Source of the DNA: Microvirga sp. VF16
GTDB taxonomy: Bacteria > Pseudomonadota > Alphaproteobacteria > Rhizobiales > Beijerinckiaceae
Direction of reading: 5' to 3'
DNA: 64,000 bases
NCBI RefSeq assembly: GCF_016864375.1
Contig: NZ_CP069359.1
Coordinates: 310,001-374,000, forward strand
Position numbers and translations under genes: made by a program. The number at the start of each line of letters is the position of its first letter. Within the stretch, counting starts at the first letter, position 1. This document shows positions 16,467 through 26,047 of this stretch, one piece after another. The notes beneath the pieces are model-generated. The model made no database searches and was not told the DNA's origin. It saw only the letters and a list, made by a program, of their open reading frames with translations.

Positions 16467-16518
16467 TAAACCTGGAGTTTCGCACGCGCTCCCCGCCCGG
16501 AAGGAGACCACCTAAACC

Positions 16519-19455
16519 ATGTCCAGTGGCATGCCCCTCCTGGCCATCGTCGCCCTTCCTTTCATCGGGAGCCTCGTTGCCGCCTTCCTGCGGCAAGACG
16601 CCCGGAACGGCGCCGCCTCCCTGGCCGGAGGTATCGCCCTGTGCGGCACCATTCTAACAGCTGTTCAGTTCCCGGCCGTTCACCGTGGCGCTGTTCTGCG
16701 TATGAGTGTCGAGTGGCTGCCGAGCCTCGGTCTTGACTTTACCCTGAGGATGGACGGCTTTACCTGGCTGTTTTCCATGCTGGTCACCGGGATCGGCTTC
16801 CTGGTGACGCTCTATGCCCGCTACTACATGTCGCCCACCGACCCGGTGCCGCGCTTCTTCGCGTTCCTGCTCGCCTTCATGGGCGCGATGTTGGGCATCG
16901 TCCTGTCCGGCAACCTGATCCAGCTGGTCTTCTTCTGGGAGCTGACCAGCCTCTTCTCCTTCCTCCTCATCGGCTACTGGCATCACAATGCCAGCGCCCG
17001 CGATGGCGCTCGCATGGCGCTGACCGTCACGGCCACCGGCGGGCTGTGCCTGCTTATCGGCGCCCTGCTGATCGGACACATCGTCGGGAGCTACGACCTC
17101 GACCAGGTGCTGTCATCGGGTGAAAAGGTCCGCTCCAGCAGCCTCTACCTCCCGACCCTGATCCTGGTCCTGCTCGGTGCTCTGACCAAGAGCGCCCAGT
17201 TCCCTTTCCACTTCTGGCTCCCGCATGCCATGGCCGCGCCGACGCCCGTCTCGGCCTATCTCCACTCGGCCACCATGGTGAAGGCGGGCGTGTTTCTGCT
17301 CACCCTGCTCTGGCCCGTGCTGTCCGGCACAGAAGCGTGGTTCTACATCGTCGTGACGGCGGGCCTCTGCACGCTGGTCCTTGGCGCCTACGCGGCCATC
17401 TTCCAGCAGGACTTGAAGGGTCTGCTCGCTTATTCCACCATCAGCCATCTCGGCCTCATCACCCTCCTGCTCGGGCTCAGCAGCCCGCTCGCCACCGTCG
17501 CGGCGATCTTCCACACCATCAACCATGCGACCTTCAAGGCATCGCTGTTCATGGCGGCCGGGATCATTGACCACGAGTCCGGCACCCGCGACATCCGGCG
17601 CCTGAGCGGGCTGTTCCGGTTCATGCCGATCACCGCCACTCTGGCGATGGTCGCGGCCGCCGCGATGGCTGGCGTACCCCTGCTCAACGGCTTCCTCTCC
17701 AAGGAGATGTTCTTTGCCGAGGCGGCGGCGTTCCACATCGACTCGCTTCTCGACCATTCCCTGCCGTACTTCGCCATGCTGGCGAGCGCCTTCGGCGTCG
17801 CCTACTCCCTGCGGTTTATCCATGGCGTGTTCTTCGGCCCGCCCGCAACCGACCTGCCACGCAAGCCGCATGAGCCACCGCACTGGATGCGGTTTCCCGT
17901 CGAGTTCCTTGTCCTGGCCTGCCTGCTCGTCGGCATCCTCCCGGCGATGACCATCAAGCCGTTCCTCGCGACAGCAGTGCGTGCGGTCCTGGGGCCCGAC
18001 ACTCCGCCTTACAGTCTGGCCGTATGGCACGGCTTCAACGAGGTCCTGCTCATGAGCCTGATTGCGCTCACCGGTGGCGTCATCCTGTACTGGCTGTTGC
18101 AGGGATACCTAAAGAAGGGCATCGATGGTCCACCCATCGTGCGCCACCTCAAGGGCCAGCGCATCTTCGAGCGGGTGCTCGTGACCCTGTCATGGAAATG
18201 GGCGCGGTCCCTGGAGCGCCTGTTCGGCACCCAGCGGCTTCAGCCGCAATTGCGATTGCTGGTGGCCTTTGCGGTGCTCGCGGCGCTCTGGCCGCTTTAC
18301 CGGCAAGGGCTTGAGGCGGGCTCCCGGCCAACCACGGGCTTCGATCCCGCCTTCCTGCTGCTCTGGATCGTCGGGGGAGTGTGCGCCATCGGCGCGGCTC
18401 ACCAGGCCAAGTACCACCGGCTCGCGGCCATGGTCCTGATGGGAGGAGCCGGTCTCGTCACCTGCATCACCTTCGTCTGGTTCTCGGCGCCCGATCTTGC
18501 GATCACCCAGCTGCTCGTCGAGATCGTCACGACAGTGCTGATCCTCCTCGGTCTGCGCTGGCTGCCGAAGCGGATCGCGACGGCAGGCGAGGACCTCTCG
18601 ATTGGAGTCCGGGCCAGGGTACGACGGGCACGGGATCTGATGCTGGCCATAGCGGCCGGCACGGGCATGTCGCTGATTGTCTATGCGATGCTGACGCGGC
18701 CGCTTCCCGACACCATCTCGCGTTACTTCATCGAGAACGCCTACGCGGAGGGCGGCGGCCGCAACGTCGTCAACGTCCTTTTGGTCGACTTCCGCGGCTT
18801 TGACACCTTCGGCGAAATCGTGGTGCTTGCCGTGGTGGCGATCACGGTCTTCTCCCTGTTGCGCCGGTTCCGGCCCGCGCCCGAGAGTGTCGCGGCGCCG
18901 GAGCAGCAGCGGGTGCAGGATGCCTATGACGAGGCGCAGCCAGATCGGACAGTCGGCGACACCCTCACCGATTACCTCACGATCCCTGCAGTGATCATGC
19001 AATGGTTGTTCCCGGTGATCATCGTGGTCGCGATCTATCTCTTCCTGCGCGGTCATGATCTCCCAGGCGGCGGGTTCGCGGCCGGGGTCACCATGTCGAT
19101 CGCCCTTATCCTGCAATACATGGCGGGCGGAACCCGCTGGATCGAGGCGCGGCTGCGGATCCTTCCCATCAGGTGGATCGGCCTCGGCCTGCTCTGTGCC
19201 GCTCTCACGGGCATAGGTGCCTGGCTCTTCGGCTACCCGTTTCTGACATCGCACTTCCGGTACCTGGACCTGCCTGGCATCGGCAAGGTGCCCGCCGCCA
19301 CCGCGCTCCTGTTCGACCTCGGCGTTTTCGCGGTCGTGGTGGGTTCCACCGTGCTCATCCTAGTTGCCTTGGCTCACCAGTCGGTTCGCAGCCCGCGTCC
19401 GGCACGGCGGCCGTACACGCCCGCAACGCCAGTCGTGACGAAAGAGGACGCATGA
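16519..19455 (+). CDS. mrpA: Na+/H+ antiporter subunit A, MrpA-MrpB fusion
   Basis: A 978-residue polytopic protein. Residues about 1-500 are related to NADH dehydrogenase subunit NuoL and include the proton path segments FFWELTSLFSFLLIGYW and SAQFPFHFWLPHAMAAPTPVSAYLHSATMVKAG. A middle MrpA-specific part follows. The C-terminal 150 residues form the MrpB domain (LFLRGHDLPGGGFAAG), giving the fused A/B form typical of group 2 Mrp systems in Proteobacteria. It is the first gene of the operon, and its stop overlaps mrpC by ATGA. The complex exports Na+ (or K+) in exchange for protons. Confidence 0.93.
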   Translation: MSSGMPLLAIVALPFIGSLVAAFLRQDARNGAASLAGGIALCGTILTAVQFPAVHRGAVLRMSVEWLPSLGLDFTLRMDGFTWLFSMLVTGIGFLVTLYARYYMSPTDPVPRFFAFLLAFMGAMLGIVLSGNLIQLVFFWELTSLFSFLLIGYWHHNASARDGARMALTVTATGGLCLLIGALLIGHIVGSYDLDQVLSSGEKVRSSSLYLPTLILVLLGALTKSAQFPFHFWLPHAMAAPTPVSAYLHSATMVKAGVFLLTLLWPVLSGTEAWFYIVVTAGLCTLVLGAYAAIFQQDLKGLLAYSTISHLGLITLLLGLSSPLATVAAIFHTINHATFKASLFMAAGIIDHESGTRDIRRLSGLFRFMPITATLAMVAAAAMAGVPLLNGFLSKEMFFAEAAAFHIDSLLDHSLPYFAMLASAFGVAYSLRFIHGVFFGPPATDLPRKPHEPPHWMRFPVEFLVLACLLVGILPAMTIKPFLATAVRAVLGPDTPPYSLAVWHGFNEVLLMSLIALTGGVILYWLLQGYLKKGIDGPPIVRHLKGQRIFERVLVTLSWKWARSLERLFGTQRLQPQLRLLVAFAVLAALWPLYRQGLEAGSRPTTGFDPAFLLLWIVGGVCAIGAAHQAKYHRLAAMVLMGGAGLVTCITFVWFSAPDLAITQLLVEIVTTVLILLGLRWLPKRIATAGEDLSIGVRARVRRARDLMLAIAAGTGMSLIVYAMLTRPLPDTISRYFIENAYAEGGGRNVVNVLLVDFRGFDTFGEIVVLAVVAITVFSLLRRFRPAPESVAAPEQQRVQDAYDEAQPDRTVGDTLTDYLTIPAVIMQWLFPVIIVVAIYLFLRGHDLPGGGFAAGVTMSIALILQYMAGGTRWIEARLRILPIRWIGLGLLCAALTGIGAWLFGYPFLTSHFRYLDLPGIGKVPAATALLFDLGVFAVVVGSTVLILVALAHQSVRSPRPARRPYTPATPVVTKEDA

Positions 19456-19799
19456 TGGAACTGATCTTCGCGCTCGCGGTCGGCATCCTGACAGCCTCGG
19501 GCGTGTGGCTGCTGCTGCGACCGCGCACGTTCCAGGTCATCATCGGCCTGTCCCTGCTGTCCTATGCGGTGAACCTGTTCATCTTCGGCATGGGCCGGTT
19601 GCGGATCGGAGCACCGCCGGTTCTGGAGAACGCCGAGGCCGTCGACCCGGCGCTCTATGCCGATCCGCTGCCTCAGGCACTGGTGCTCACCGCCATCGTG
19701 ATCAGCTTCGCGATGACGGCCCTGTTCCTCGTGGTCCTGCTGGCCTCGCGCGGCCTCACGGGCACCGACCACGTGGATGGTCGGGAGGACGTACAATGA
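19452..19799 (+). CDS. mrpC: Na+/H+ antiporter subunit C
   Basis: A 115-residue membrane protein related to NuoK, with three hydrophobic segments (GILTASGVWLLL, QVIIGLSLLSYAVNLFIF and PQALVLTAIVISFAMTALFLVVLLA). The start ATG at 19452 overlaps the mrpA stop; a second ATG follows directly. Its own stop overlaps mrpD. The longer frame into mrpA is a shadow. Confidence 0.93.
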   Translation: MMELIFALAVGILTASGVWLLLRPRTFQVIIGLSLLSYAVNLFIFGMGRLRIGAPPVLENAEAVDPALYADPLPQALVLTAIVISFAMTALFLVVLLASRGLTGTDHVDGREDVQ

Positions 19800-21418
19800 T
19801 GGGTTGGGCTGACCATCTCATCATCGTGCCGATCCTGCTGCCGCTGGTCTCGGCGGCCGTGATGCTGCTCCTCAACGAGCGCCGCCGCATCCTCAAGGGC
19901 GGGATCGGGATCGCCACGACACTTGCCCTGCTGGTCGTCTCCGTCCTTCTGCTGCACCAGGCCGACATGACGCCCCCGGGATCCAGCGTCCGGACGTACC
20001 AACTCGGCAACTGGCCCGCCCCCTTCGGCATCGTGCTCGTGCTCGATCGGCTCTCCGCCCTGATGCTGGTGCTGACGAGCATCCTCGGGATCGCCTCGCT
20101 GCTGTATTCGCTCGCTCGCTGGCATCGTGCCGGGCCGCGGTTCCACGCGATCTTCCAGCTTCAGCTGATGGGGCTGAACGGTGCCTTCCTGACCGGAGAC
20201 CTCTTCAACCTCTTCGTGTTCTTCGAGGTGCTGCTCGCCGCCTCCTACGGCCTCGTCCTGCACGGGGACGGGATCGTACGGGTCAGGGCGGGCCTGGCCT
20301 ACATCGCGATCAATCTGACCAGCTCGTTCCTCTTTCTCATCGGTGCCAGCCTGGCCTACGGCGCCACCGGCACGCTCAACATGGCGGATCTTGCCCGCCG
20401 ACTTCCGACTCTTGCGCCGGGAGACGCGACCCTCGTTGCGGTCGCTGCGGCAATCCTCGGCACCGCCTTCCTGATGAAGGCAGGGGCGTGGCCGCTCAAC
20501 TTCTGGCTTCCAACGACCTATGCGGCCGCCTCCGCGCCGGCCGCCGCCATGTTCGCGATCATGACCAAGCTCGGGGTCTACGTCATCCTGCGCCTGTGGA
20601 TGCTGGTGTTTGGCCCAGAGGCGGGTCCCCTCGCCGGATTCGGCGGCAATGGGCTGCTCGTCATAGGGATGCTGACGATCGTGTTCGGCACCGTGGGCAT
20701 CCTGGCCTCGCAGACCCTGCCGCGGCTCGCCGGATGCAGCGTGCTCATCTCATCGGGGACGCTGATCGCCGCCATCGGCCTCGGCGACGGGGCGGTCATC
20801 GGCGCCATGCTGTTCTATCTGGTCAGCTCGACCCTGGGCATCGCCGCCCTCTTCCTGCTCGTCGAGCTGGTCGAGCGCATCCGCGACCCCGGTGCCGACG
20901 TGCTTGCCGTCACCATGGAGGCGTATGGCGAAGGCGATGACGCGGGCCTGGCGGACGAGATCGGCATCGCCATCCCGGCAACGATCGCCACCCTCGGCGG
21001 CAGCTTCATCGCCTGCGCCCTCCTCCTGGCCGGGTTGCCGCCCTTCTCAGGCTTCATCGGCAAGTTCGCCCTGATGGCGGCGATGCTCAAGACGGACGGC
21101 ACCGCGGTTCAGGCCTCGACCTGGACAATGATCGCCCTGCTGACCGTGTCGGGGCTGGCGACGCTGATTGCCATGACCCGGTCCGGCATCAGCAGCTTCT
21201 GGGCCCGCATGGATGACAGCATCCCGCGGGTACGGATCATCGAGATGGCCCCGGTGCTCACCCTCCTGCTGCTCTGCCTCGGCCTCACGATCGGCGGCGG
21301 CCCGGCCATGCGCTACATGGAGGCAACGACACAGGCCCTTCAGACGCCACAGGACTACGTCACCGGCGTGCTGAACGCCCCGGAGGCCGGATCCACCAAT
21401 GGGGAGAGGCGCCCATGA
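19796..21418 (+). CDS. mrpD: Na+/H+ antiporter subunit D
   Basis: A 540-residue NuoN/NuoM-like antiporter subunit with about 14 membrane segments. Conserved pieces are NGAFLTGDLFNLFVFFEVLLAASYGL, GTAFLMKAGAWPLNFWLPTTYAAASAPAAA (cut here by membrane turns) and GLPPFSGFIGKF. The start ATG at 19796 overlaps the mrpC stop, with a second ATG in the next codon. It ends in an ATGA overlap with mrpE. It forms the proton/ion pathway together with MrpA. Confidence 0.93.
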   Translation: MMGWADHLIIVPILLPLVSAAVMLLLNERRRILKGGIGIATTLALLVVSVLLLHQADMTPPGSSVRTYQLGNWPAPFGIVLVLDRLSALMLVLTSILGIASLLYSLARWHRAGPRFHAIFQLQLMGLNGAFLTGDLFNLFVFFEVLLAASYGLVLHGDGIVRVRAGLAYIAINLTSSFLFLIGASLAYGATGTLNMADLARRLPTLAPGDATLVAVAAAILGTAFLMKAGAWPLNFWLPTTYAAASAPAAAMFAIMTKLGVYVILRLWMLVFGPEAGPLAGFGGNGLLVIGMLTIVFGTVGILASQTLPRLAGCSVLISSGTLIAAIGLGDGAVIGAMLFYLVSSTLGIAALFLLVELVERIRDPGADVLAVTMEAYGEGDDAGLADEIGIAIPATIATLGGSFIACALLLAGLPPFSGFIGKFALMAAMLKTDGTAVQASTWTMIALLTVSGLATLIAMTRSGISSFWARMDDSIPRVRIIEMAPVLTLLLLCLGLTIGGGPAMRYMEATTQALQTPQDYVTGVLNAPEAGSTNGERRP

Positions 21419-21903
21419 ACGGTGTCCTGCCCTTCCCGCTGCTGTCGTTGGCCTTGCTGGTACTGTGGCTGCTGCTCAACCAGTCGGTCTCGGCCGGCCA
21501 CGTCATCCTCGGCAGCGTGATCGCCGTTCTCGCGTCATGGGCGATGGCGGCCCTGCGGCCCGACAAGCCCCGCATTCGCCGTCCCGGGGCAGCCTTGCGG
21601 CTTCTGGGCGTCGTGTTGGTGGACATTCTCCGCTCGAACCTTGCGGTCGGACGGATCATCGTGCGCTCCAGGGAGCCTGGAGTGAACGCCGGATTCATGA
21701 CCATTCCACTCGACCTGCGCAGCCGCCACGGGCTTGCGGTCCTTGCCATCATCATCACCTCGACCCCTGGCACGATTTGGGTGAATTACGACGAAGCGAA
21801 AGGAACGCTGTTGCTGCATGTGCTCGACCTCGTTGACGAGACGGTGTGGATCCAGACGATCAAGGGCCGTTACGAGCGACTGCTGATGGAGATCTTCGAA
21901 TGA
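21415..21903 (+). CDS. mrpE: Na+/H+ antiporter subunit E
   Basis: A 162-residue protein with two or three N-terminal membrane segments (FPLLSLALLVLWLLLNQSVSAGHVILG). A cytoplasmic domain follows, containing the family motif ITSTPGTIWVNYDEAKGTLLLHVLD. Overlaps with mrpD and mrpF are four bases each, so translation is coupled along the operon. Confidence 0.92.
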   Translation: MNGVLPFPLLSLALLVLWLLLNQSVSAGHVILGSVIAVLASWAMAALRPDKPRIRRPGAALRLLGVVLVDILRSNLAVGRIIVRSREPGVNAGFMTIPLDLRSRHGLAVLAIIITSTPGTIWVNYDEAKGTLLLHVLDLVDETVWIQTIKGRYERLLMEIFE

Positions 21904-22184
21904 GCGCTCTCGCTATCCTCGCATGGGCCATCACCTCTGCCCAGGTCCTGCTCGGCCTGGCAATGTGCTGCGCCACCTATCGCCTTGTCGTGGGCCCACG
22001 GGCGCAGGATCGTATCCTTGGGCTCGACAGCCTCTACATGAGCGCAATGCTGATGCTGATCACGTTTGGAGTCCGCACCGCCAGCACCCTGTATTTCGAG
22101 GCGGCACTGATCATCGGGCTGCTCGGGTTCGTCTCGACCGTAGCGCTTGCCAAGTTCCTCATGCGCGGAGAGGTGATCGAATGA
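21900..22184 (+). CDS. mrpF: Na+/H+ antiporter subunit F
   Basis: A 94-residue protein with three membrane segments. It carries the MrpF core YRLVVGPRAQDRILGLDSLY and a C-terminal LIIGLLGFVSTVALAKFL. The start at 21900 is set by the ATGA overlap with mrpE; an in-frame ATG at 21846 would lie inside mrpE. Confidence 0.92.
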   Translation: MSALAILAWAITSAQVLLGLAMCCATYRLVVGPRAQDRILGLDSLYMSAMLMLITFGVRTASTLYFEAALIIGLLGFVSTVALAKFLMRGEVIE

Positions 22185-22558
22185 CCGTGGCTGACGGATT
22201 ACCCGGCTGGGTGGTGCTGCTGGCGTCCGTCCTCGTGTTCGTCGGGGCGGCCGTGACCCTGATCGGATCAGTCGGGCTCTTGAGGCTCGGCACCTTCTAT
22301 GCCCGCGTCCATGCGCCCACGTTGGGCACGACGTTCGGCATGGCCAGCATCCTGATCGGATCCGCCCTTTACTTCAGCGTCCTCGAGACACGTCCCGTCA
22401 TCCACGAGGTCCTGATCGCCGCGTTCGTCACCTTGACCACGCCGGTGACCTTGATGCTGCTCGTCCGGGCCGCTCTCCACCGCGACCGCACCGAAGGCAG
22501 CAGGGACGTTCCGGCCGTCGAGGAAGCGGAGAACCTGGTCCGGCCCGGAAACGGCTGA
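22181..22558 (+). CDS. mrpG: Na+/H+ antiporter subunit G
   Basis: A 125-residue protein with three membrane segments. It has the family block GSVGLLRLGTFYARVHAPT and then TTFGMASILIGSALYF. The ATG at 22181 overlaps the mrpF stop. It is the last gene of the operon; 61 bases separate it from the convergent Xre-type gene. Confidence 0.92.
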   Translation: MTVADGLPGWVVLLASVLVFVGAAVTLIGSVGLLRLGTFYARVHAPTLGTTFGMASILIGSALYFSVLETRPVIHEVLIAAFVTLTTPVTLMLLVRAALHRDRTEGSRDVPAVEEAENLVRPGNG

Positions 22559-22619
22559 GGACGTCGGATTCCGTGGATCGACGGGAACCGCGGTCTGATC
22601 TTGGCCGATAGGCCGAGCC

Positions 22620-22862
22620 CTAGGGCAGCGGCCTCCGGAGCCGCACCCCGGGCCCGGCGTCATCCGCGGGGATCAGAAGAGCTCCACCCGCTTCAAGGGC
22701 CTCAACGACCTGGGCCGCTGTCCCAGAATGCAGGCAATGGCGGCCGTTCTCGAAGTCACGGATGGTACTGCGCGAGACACTCGCACGTTCGGCGAGTTCC
22801 TCCTGGGTCCAGTCTAAGAGGCCGCGGGCAGCACGGCACTGTTCAGGAGACAATAGCGGCAT
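22620..22862 (-). CDS. Small Xre-type helix-turn-helix regulator
   Basis: An 80-residue protein made almost entirely of a lambda-repressor-like domain. The HTH includes WTQEELAERASVSRSTIRDFENGR (recognition helix SRSTIRDFE). The remainder is a short tail with AAQVVEALEAGG. No effector domain is present. It converges on mrpG and faces the non-coding patch at 22.9-23.5 kb, whose palindrome it might recognise. The target is unknown. Confidence 0.82.
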   Translation of the reverse strand: MPLLSPEQCRAARGLLDWTQEELAERASVSRSTIRDFENGRHCLHSGTAAQVVEALEAGGALLIPADDAGPGVRLRRPLP

Positions 22863-23019
22863 ACCGGATGCTCGTGGGCGGGCAACACCAAGTCACCCAT
22901 TATGGTTGAAACTAGGGTGCTGTGACCAACCGTGCAAGCAGCCCACCCGTGATTTCGGCTGCTGCCAAGCCGGAGACACGCCTTCGTGTCACGCACAGGT
23001 GGGGAGCACCTGAACTGAC

Positions 23020-23064
23020 TTGACTTAGATCATTGCAATTCCGATATTTCAGAAAATTCTGAAA
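23020..23064 (+). promoter_or_regulatory. Sigma70-like promoter with overlapping palindrome
   Basis: TTGACT at 23020-23025, a 17-base spacer, and GATATT at 23043-23048 form a good -35/-10 pair. The -10 overlaps TTTCAGAA-AA-TTCTGAAA (23047-23064), a perfect 8-bp inverted repeat placed like a repressor operator. No clear gene follows, so the transcript may be non-coding. Confidence 0.4.
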
Positions 23065-23160
23065 CTCCGGAAGCGACATGAACCTCCCGCCCCTCGTTCA
23101 GATGGGGTTGTCTAATCGCAGCTCATTGATCAAGTCCTTTCTCGTCATTGCTCAACGATG

Positions 23161-23188
23161 TCCTTGCCGGTCTTGTGACCGGCAAGGA
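23161..23188 (+). other. Stem-loop in non-coding patch
   Basis: TCCTTGCCGGT and ACCGGCAAGGA form a perfect 11-bp stem with a 6-base loop, about 110 bases downstream of the promoter above. No T-run follows. It may be part of a small RNA or of an IS110 non-coding end. Confidence 0.4.
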
Positions 23189-23492
23189 CGGGAGGCCGAT
23201 ATTGCGGCTGTGCTGCTTATTCGTATTCGTTTGGCGCCATTGATGGCCGGTTGCCGGGAGCAGGGTTGTCTTCGCGGTCGACACTTGGTCGCCGCATGAT
23301 GGTCTTCGCAGGCGGGGCCTTCCAATGTATTCGACGCAGTCTGCGTGTCGATGACGCGCACCTGCAATCCCATCAACGGAATGGCCTGACCTACGTCCCG
23401 GCAGGGACGTCTCGGCGCATCCGACGAGCGGACGCAATCTGGTTGTGGCTCAGCTTCAGGTCATGGCCGGTCTCCCATGCCGCAGTGCGCTT

Positions 23493-24518
23493 TCAAGCGA
23501 TCGTGCGGGCGGCTCGATCAAAGAGCGTGCCGGTTTTCAGCATCGTGTGCATGATCACCGCGAGCTTGCGTGCTACGGCCACGGCGGCTCGCTTGAAGCC
23601 GATCTTCTCCCTCAGCTTCAGCCCCCAGGATCGGAGCGCACTGTCGGCAAGGCTCCGGGTCAGGATCACCGTTGCCGCCTCGTAGAGGAGGCCGCGCAGA
23701 TGCTTGTCTCCGCGTCGCGAGATGTGGCCATCGTAATCGACTTCGCCTGACTGATACCGTCGGGTTGTGAGGCCGAGCCACGCGCCCACTGAGCGCGATG
23801 TCCTGAAGTTCTCCGGATCTTCGATCGCCGCGGTGAAGGACGCTGAGGTGACCGCGCCAATCCCGGGGACCGACATCAAGAGCTGGCACGATGCGCTCTC
23901 CCGCGCGGCGGCGACAAGCTGTCGGTCGAGCTCGGCTGCCCGGACACGCAGGCTGCGCCAGGCCTCGAGCAGAGGCAGAACGATCCGCTCCAGCCCGCTG
24001 TGACCGGCAAGCAGACCGCGGACATTGGTTTCAAACACGCGACCGGCCCCCTTGGGAACGACCAGCCCGAAGGTCTTCATGAGCCCGCGGATCTGATTGG
24101 CCAGCTCGGTCACGGATTTTAGCAGTTGACCGCGCGCGGCCACCAGCGTGCGGGTCAGCATGCTGTCATACTGCTTGACTCGCACCTCACGGTAGAAGCC
24201 CGCCTCTGCGAGCTGCGCCAGGCCGTCGGCATCATTCGCATCAGTCTTGTTCGGTGCCATGTCGAGTGCTGCTTTGGCATGGCGAGCATCGATGCAGATC
24301 GCCGGCAGCCCTTCAGCACTGAGGGTATGATAGAACCACACCGACAATGGGCCGGTCTCGAACACCACTCGCTTTGCCGCGGGCGCACGCTTGCGGAGCA
24401 CATCCGCCAGCAATGTCGGATCCGACGGGCATTTGCCGCGCCAGATCCGTTTGCCATTCTGCCGCACCGAGATCGCCGTCTCTTTCAACGACACGTCCAG
24501 ACCGATATACTGCGCCAT
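23493..24518 (-). mobile_element. IS110 family transposase (copy 1)
   Basis: A 341-residue recombinase. The N-terminal RuvC-like DEDD domain shows GLDVS (first Asp), VFETGPLS (Glu) and NKTDANDADGLA (Asp pair). The C-terminal Tnp20 domain has MSVPGIGAVTSASF with the candidate catalytic Ser, then VGAWLGLT. The ATG at 24518 is chosen because the IS110 N-terminus starts there; the frame is open further upstream. It appears intact. IS110 elements lack terminal inverted repeats, so element ends cannot be set here. It is divergent from copy 2 and only distantly similar to it. Confidence 0.9.
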
Positions 24519-24782
24519 GGTTGCTCTCCGTTCGATGCTTGGGCCCGGCGTCAGGTCGTGAGCCCGTTTCTTCATCTTATCGGGGAGCAACCACCTTTCG
24601 GATAGGCATTCGCCTCTGGCGTCTGCGTGACCCAGCCCATACAGGCGACTCGCCCCGCGATTACCCCATGTATTCGGCCTGCCGCCGGAGCCCTCGATTC
24701 CCGGTGAGGTGCTGCACTGCAGGCTGATGGTACAACGAGGATCGTTCGCAGCGGCCTCAGGCCCCAGTGGGAGAAGCGCAGC

Positions 24783-25814
24783 ATGAGACACTATGCGGGT
24801 TTGGATGTCTCGGTCAAAGAGACTTCGGTGTGCATCGTTGACGAGACGGGGAAGATCTGTCGTGAGGTCAAGGCTCTCAGCCATCCGGAGGATCTTCTGC
24901 GGGTGCTGCAGGACGCTGCCTGGCACCTCGAGCGGGTTGGTCTTGAGGCGGGCCCGCTCTCCCAATGGCTCTTCGAGGGGCTTGCCCAGGCCGGGCTTCC
25001 CGTTGTGTGCATCGAGGCGCGGCACACCAGGGCTTTTCTCAAAGCTCAGGTGAACAAGAGCGACCGCCACGATGCCCGCGGCATCGCCCAGATGATGCGG
25101 GTCAACCTCTTCCGCCCAGTGCATGTAAAGACGCTCTCAAGTCAGAAGCGCCGAGCCCTACTTACCGCTCGCAAGCTCCTGCAGGAGAAAGCCCTCGCGG
25201 TTGAGAACGACATCCGCGGATTGTTGCGCAACTTCGGGCTCAAAGTCGGGACCGTGGGGGCGGTTCGGTTCGAGGCGCGCATCCATGAGCTCATCGAGAG
25301 CATGCCCGATCTGATCGAGATCATCCAACCGCTGCTGCAGGCCCGTCGCGAGCTGCGCGAGCACTTTGCCACCCTGCACCGGAAGCTGCTGGCCCTGGTC
25401 CGCAATGATGAGGTGTGCCGGCGCCTGATGACGGTTCCGGGAGTGGGGCCGGTGGTGTCCCTGGCCTTTGTGGCGACGATCGACACACCAGCTCGGTTCC
25501 GGCGCTCCAAGGCGGTGGGGCCGGCCCTGGGGCTGACGCCCGTCCTGCACCAGTCAGGGGAAAGCAGCCGGGTCGGCCGGATCTCATTGTGCGGCGATGC
25601 CATGATGCGAACCCTACTGTTTGAGGCGGCTCAGATCATCCTGACCCGAGCCAGCCGCTGGTCCTGGCTGAAAGCCTGGGCCATGAAGGTGGCCCAGCGG
25701 CGCGGGCGGGGAAAGGCTGTCATCGCGCTCGCCCGCCGGCTGGCGACCATTCTGCATCGGATCTGGTGTGATGGCACTGAGTTCCGTTGGACGAGAGAGG
25801 CTCAGGCGATGTAG
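24783..25814 (+). mobile_element. IS110 family transposase (copy 2)
   Basis: A 343-residue recombinase of the same family, with GLDVSVKET, LEAGPLS, NKSDRHDARGIAQ and TVPGVGPVVSLAF as the equivalent motifs. It belongs to a different subgroup from copy 1. It appears intact and starts at ATG 24783. The 264-base gap to copy 1 and the 233 bases after this gene are non-coding and are the natural places for element ends and for the bridge RNA known in this family. Confidence 0.9.
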
Positions 25815-26047
25815 GTGCTTGTGGCCGACGAAGACCGTCCGAGCCAGACAGAAAGACAAGGTTCCGCCCCGAGGCGGAGAGCTGTCCCTCGCGGGACGAT
25901 GAATGAAGCGAGTCCGCACAAAGGTTTGTTCCTTGCGCCCCCGGCACAAAGGACGCTGTTCAGATCGTTCCGCTTCATTCTTCTGACCCCATAGTGGAAG
26001 AGCCATCGCGCTGATTCCGGAGAGAAGCGAGAGCCCGCGGGGCAGCC

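Larger units (their letters stand above)
22863..23492. other. Non-coding patch beside IS110 element
   Basis: There is no credible protein gene in this 630-base stretch; a 73-codon plus frame at 23078-23299 looks unlike a protein. It contains a consensus-like promoter (23020-23048), a palindrome (23047-23064) and a strong stem-loop (23161-23188). The right half may be the non-coding end of the adjacent IS110 element. Confidence 0.45.

Noticed and set aside
23078..23299. A 73-codon ORF downstream of the promoter at 23020
   Set aside because: It runs through the strong stem-loop and is rich in Cys and Arg without any protein-like pattern; a non-coding transcript is more likely.
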